Below, in pieces: positions 37,573-40,247 of a stretch of 40,247 nt of DNA. Location: contig JAIRYD010000216.1 in the NCBI GenBank assembly GCA_031267935.1, forward strand, positions 1 to 40,247, written 5' to 3'. Position 1 is the first letter of the stretch; each line of letters begins with the position of its first letter. Made by a program: the position numbers and the translations under genes. The notes beneath the pieces were generated by a model. That model did not search any database. It saw nothing but the letters and a program-made list of their open reading frames with translations, and was not told the DNA's origin. The stretch comes from Tannerella sp. (GTDB taxonomy: Bacteria; Bacteroidota; Bacteroidia; Bacteroidales; Tannerellaceae).

Positions 37573-40128
37573 ATGATACGAATAAAGATAAAATACGCGG
37601 TAGCAGGCAGTCTGCTGGGATTGCTGCTGCAGGCTTGCAAGCCCGTGCCACCGGTGACGTCGACGATTGTGGTCGACCTGGAGAAGCCGACCGTGGCGGT
37701 CAACAGGGAACTGTATGGTCTGACGCTGGAAGAAATCAATCACGCCATCGAGGGCGGTATTTGCGCCGAACTGATACGCAACGGGAGTTTCGAAACGGGC
37801 GTCATCCCCGACGGATGTGAATATGATCCTTTTACCGGCAGTCTGGTCACGCCTTCGGGCTGGCGCGTCCCGTTTGCGCCGAACACCCTTCCGGGCTGGC
37901 GCATCCTGAGCGAACAGACGAGCCTGTACATCGACACGTGGAGCCGTCCGCTGAACGAGGCCAACCAGCGCTCGCTGTGGGTCTACGTCCCCTATCAGGC
38001 CCGGGGAGGCGTGATCGCCGAAGGGTTCGGAAGCATTCCCGTCCGCAAAGGCGAAAAGTATGATCTGTCGCTGTTCATACGGGGACAGCGGCATCATGCG
38101 AACGTGAGGGTCGAACTGCGCGATTCCATGGCGGGACGTCCGCTGAGCAACACGCACGTCATTGATTTCACTCTCGAATGGCAGCAACTGCAATACACGT
38201 TCACGGCCACGGAGAACGACTCGTACGGCACGCTGGTTTTCAGCTCAGACAGCACGGTACTGTTCAACCTCGACATGGTGTCCCTCGTTCCTGCGGCGAC
38301 GAAGCGGGCACGCTTCAACGGGTTACGCACCGACCTGATGGAAGCGCTGGAGGCGCTGAATCCACAGTTCGTCCGTTTCCCGGGAGGCGCCTCGGTCGAA
38401 GGGTATGCTCCGGCAGCCGTTCCCGCATGGGAAGAGAGTCTTGCTCCGGTCGAACTGCGCCGGCCGCTCCGGAGCATGTACGGCTACAGTACGAGCCGCA
38501 GGATGGGGTTTCACGAATATCTGCAGCTGTGCGAAGATCTGCAGGCGGCTCCCGTGTACGTGGCGAATGCCGGCCTGCTGAATCAGCGCTATCATACGCG
38601 CTATCAGGAACAGCCGGTCGAACATTGGGAGGAACAGATCCGCACGGCGCTGGCCTACGCCCGCGAACCGGCCGACTCCGCGTACGGACAACTGCGCCGT
38701 GCACACGGACATGCCGGACCGTTCGACCTGAGCAGGATCGAGATCGGCAGCGAACACCGGGGCCGGGAATATCTGCGCCTCTACAGGCAGTTGCGCGAGG
38801 CGGTGAGCGATCCGGCCGTTGCGCTGGTATGCAACACGCTGGAAGGCGTGACGAATTTCGACCGCGAATGGGTGGACACGCACTACAGAACGGGTGTCGA
38901 TTTTCTGATCGGTCACCACGACTGCTTCGACCTGCAAAGCGTCACGCTGCAGACCCCCATGCAGTTTATCGGTGAATTCGGCGCATCGCATGCCCCCGAG
39001 GCAGGCACGCTCAGGGGGGCGGTCGGAGAAGCGGCCTTCCTGATCGGCGTCGAGCGCAATCCTGCCAATGTGAAAGGAATCGCCTATTCGCCTTTGCTGG
39101 GACACGCCGACTATCCGCTGTACGGCAAGCCCGCAATTCTGTTCGACGCCTCGCGCATGGCCAAAAGTCCGTCTTGCCACGTATGGGAAATGTTTGCCGG
39201 CAACCGCGGCGACGAATTGCTGGCGACGGTCGTCAAGACATACAACAAACCGCTGGTGCGGGTGGGCGGCGCTTCTGTCATATTGTACGACTACCAGTTC
39301 GGCGTGAAAGATCTTGCATGGAACGGGATGCCCGTGCGGACGGCTTTCGTGAAAGATAATCGCACGAACCTCAAATGGAGCAGGATGCCGGCGGTGGACG
39401 AACAGGAGATGCTGCCGCTGCCCGAAGCGTTCGACTTCGAGGAAGAACAGCAGAAGGTCGTCGAAACGCGGCAGGTCAGCGACGCCAAAGGTCAGCCGGC
39501 GGACGTGCTGCGCCGGTACATGCTTTTCGGCGATTCGACGGTATATAATTATACCGTCTCGGCAAACATCAAGGAAGTACAGGCCGGCGGGATGATTGAA
39601 ATACACGTGCGCGACAACGGGCAGGTGGAAGAACTGGCCGATCATATCTCACTGACTTTCAGAGAAGGGAAAGCGACGCTGTATCATTGCGGAGGAGACG
39701 TGTCGCGTCCGCTTGCCGAACCGGTGCCGGTGAACTTCTCAAATGAATGGCGCCGGGTGGAGATTATCTGCAACGACCAGCAGATACGGTGCCTTATCGA
39801 CGGACAACTGCTGATCGACGCCGTCGTGCCATCGTGTCCGTCGCTGCTGACGGTCGCCACGCGCGAAGCGGAAACCAATTCGGTCATCCTCAAAGTCGTC
39901 AACACTACCTTTCACGAAGAATGGTGTGCGCTGGACATGACGGGCGGGAATTTCCGCAACGAAGTGGAAGTGATACAGCTAACCGGGCTCCCCGACGGCC
40001 GCAACACGCTCGAAGATCCCGATGCGATTGTCCCGAAAGAAGACAGGATAAAATTCTCGTTCAAACGCCCTCTGACGTATGCCTTTCCGGGCAATTCGGT
40101 GACGGTACTCAGGCTGAAGATGAAATAG
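37573..40128 (+). CDS. Alpha-L-arabinofuranosidase-like (GH51-type) lipoprotein
   Basis: Lipobox 'LLLQACKPV'; 'LYGLTLEEINHAIEGGICAELIRNGSFE', 'FVRFPGGASVEGY', acid/base region 'RIEIGSEHRG', nucleophile region 'MQFIGEFGASH', and a C-terminal LamG-like stretch. Confidence 0.88.
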   Translation: MIRIKIKYAVAGSLLGLLLQACKPVPPVTSTIVVDLEKPTVAVNRELYGLTLEEINHAIEGGICAELIRNGSFETGVIPDGCEYDPFTGSLVTPSGWRVPFAPNTLPGWRILSEQTSLYIDTWSRPLNEANQRSLWVYVPYQARGGVIAEGFGSIPVRKGEKYDLSLFIRGQRHHANVRVELRDSMAGRPLSNTHVIDFTLEWQQLQYTFTATENDSYGTLVFSSDSTVLFNLDMVSLVPAATKRARFNGLRTDLMEALEALNPQFVRFPGGASVEGYAPAAVPAWEESLAPVELRRPLRSMYGYSTSRRMGFHEYLQLCEDLQAAPVYVANAGLLNQRYHTRYQEQPVEHWEEQIRTALAYAREPADSAYGQLRRAHGHAGPFDLSRIEIGSEHRGREYLRLYRQLREAVSDPAVALVCNTLEGVTNFDREWVDTHYRTGVDFLIGHHDCFDLQSVTLQTPMQFIGEFGASHAPEAGTLRGAVGEAAFLIGVERNPANVKGIAYSPLLGHADYPLYGKPAILFDASRMAKSPSCHVWEMFAGNRGDELLATVVKTYNKPLVRVGGASVILYDYQFGVKDLAWNGMPVRTAFVKDNRTNLKWSRMPAVDEQEMLPLPEAFDFEEEQQKVVETRQVSDAKGQPADVLRRYMLFGDSTVYNYTVSANIKEVQAGGMIEIHVRDNGQVEELADHISLTFREGKATLYHCGGDVSRPLAEPVPVNFSNEWRRVEIICNDQQIRCLIDGQLLIDAVVPSCPSLLTVATREAETNSVILKVVNTTFHEEWCALDMTGGNFRNEVEVIQLTGLPDGRNTLEDPDAIVPKEDRIKFSFKRPLTYAFPGNSVTVLRLKMK

Positions 40129-40247
40129 GACGTGGCGACACGGACTGCCCGCCCGCGGCGACGCATCCGTCGCGGCAGGGAACGGAACGAAGCAATCGGG
40201 ACGGTCAACCGTATTTACACGAAGGAAGAAACCGGTCGGAAAGCAGC

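Noticed and set aside
36130-38193. 687-aa version of Ffh in the ORF track
   Set aside because: The N-terminal extension runs antisense through the GH51-like gene start and across the promoter region. MFENLTDRLERSF at 37458 is the canonical start.

Overview
This looks like a chromosomal window from a GC-rich Bacteroidales-type bacterium, judging by SusC/SusD pairs, a Bacteroidota-order ATP synthase operon and TAnnTTTG-type -7 promoters. Genes read with good support:
- a left-truncated Rpn-like protein
- parC, a DUF3316-like protein, an S41 protease lipoprotein, mtaB and an LpxL/HtrB-type acyltransferase
- an orphan FecR anti-sigma, a SusC with an STN domain that is frameshifted at a G8 tract, SusD and a DUF3823-like lipoprotein
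- a repeat-rich intergenic island
- the minus-strand operon atpD-atpC-(AtpI-like)-atpB-atpE-atpF-atpH-atpA-atpG
- a WbqC-like protein and a second intergenic repeat island
- a second SusC (in frame, with a G9 tract) and SusD
- an M14-type peptidase bracketed by two MITE-like elements
- a YicC-like protein, gmk, nadD, a lipocalin-like lipoprotein, folD, ffh and a GH51-like arabinofuranosidase lipoprotein.
Most of the window is ordinary. The two strongest leads are (1) an about 8.7-copy, exactly 42-bp-period array at 15207-15570 whose every unit carries two short hairpins with conserved stems, variable loops and at least one compensatory stem change, and (2) matching poly-G tracts in both SusC genes, one apparently ON (G9) and one apparently OFF (G8), which suggests slipped-strand phase variation. 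No database search or folding program was run. Family names rest on recognised motifs, and novelty is unverified.
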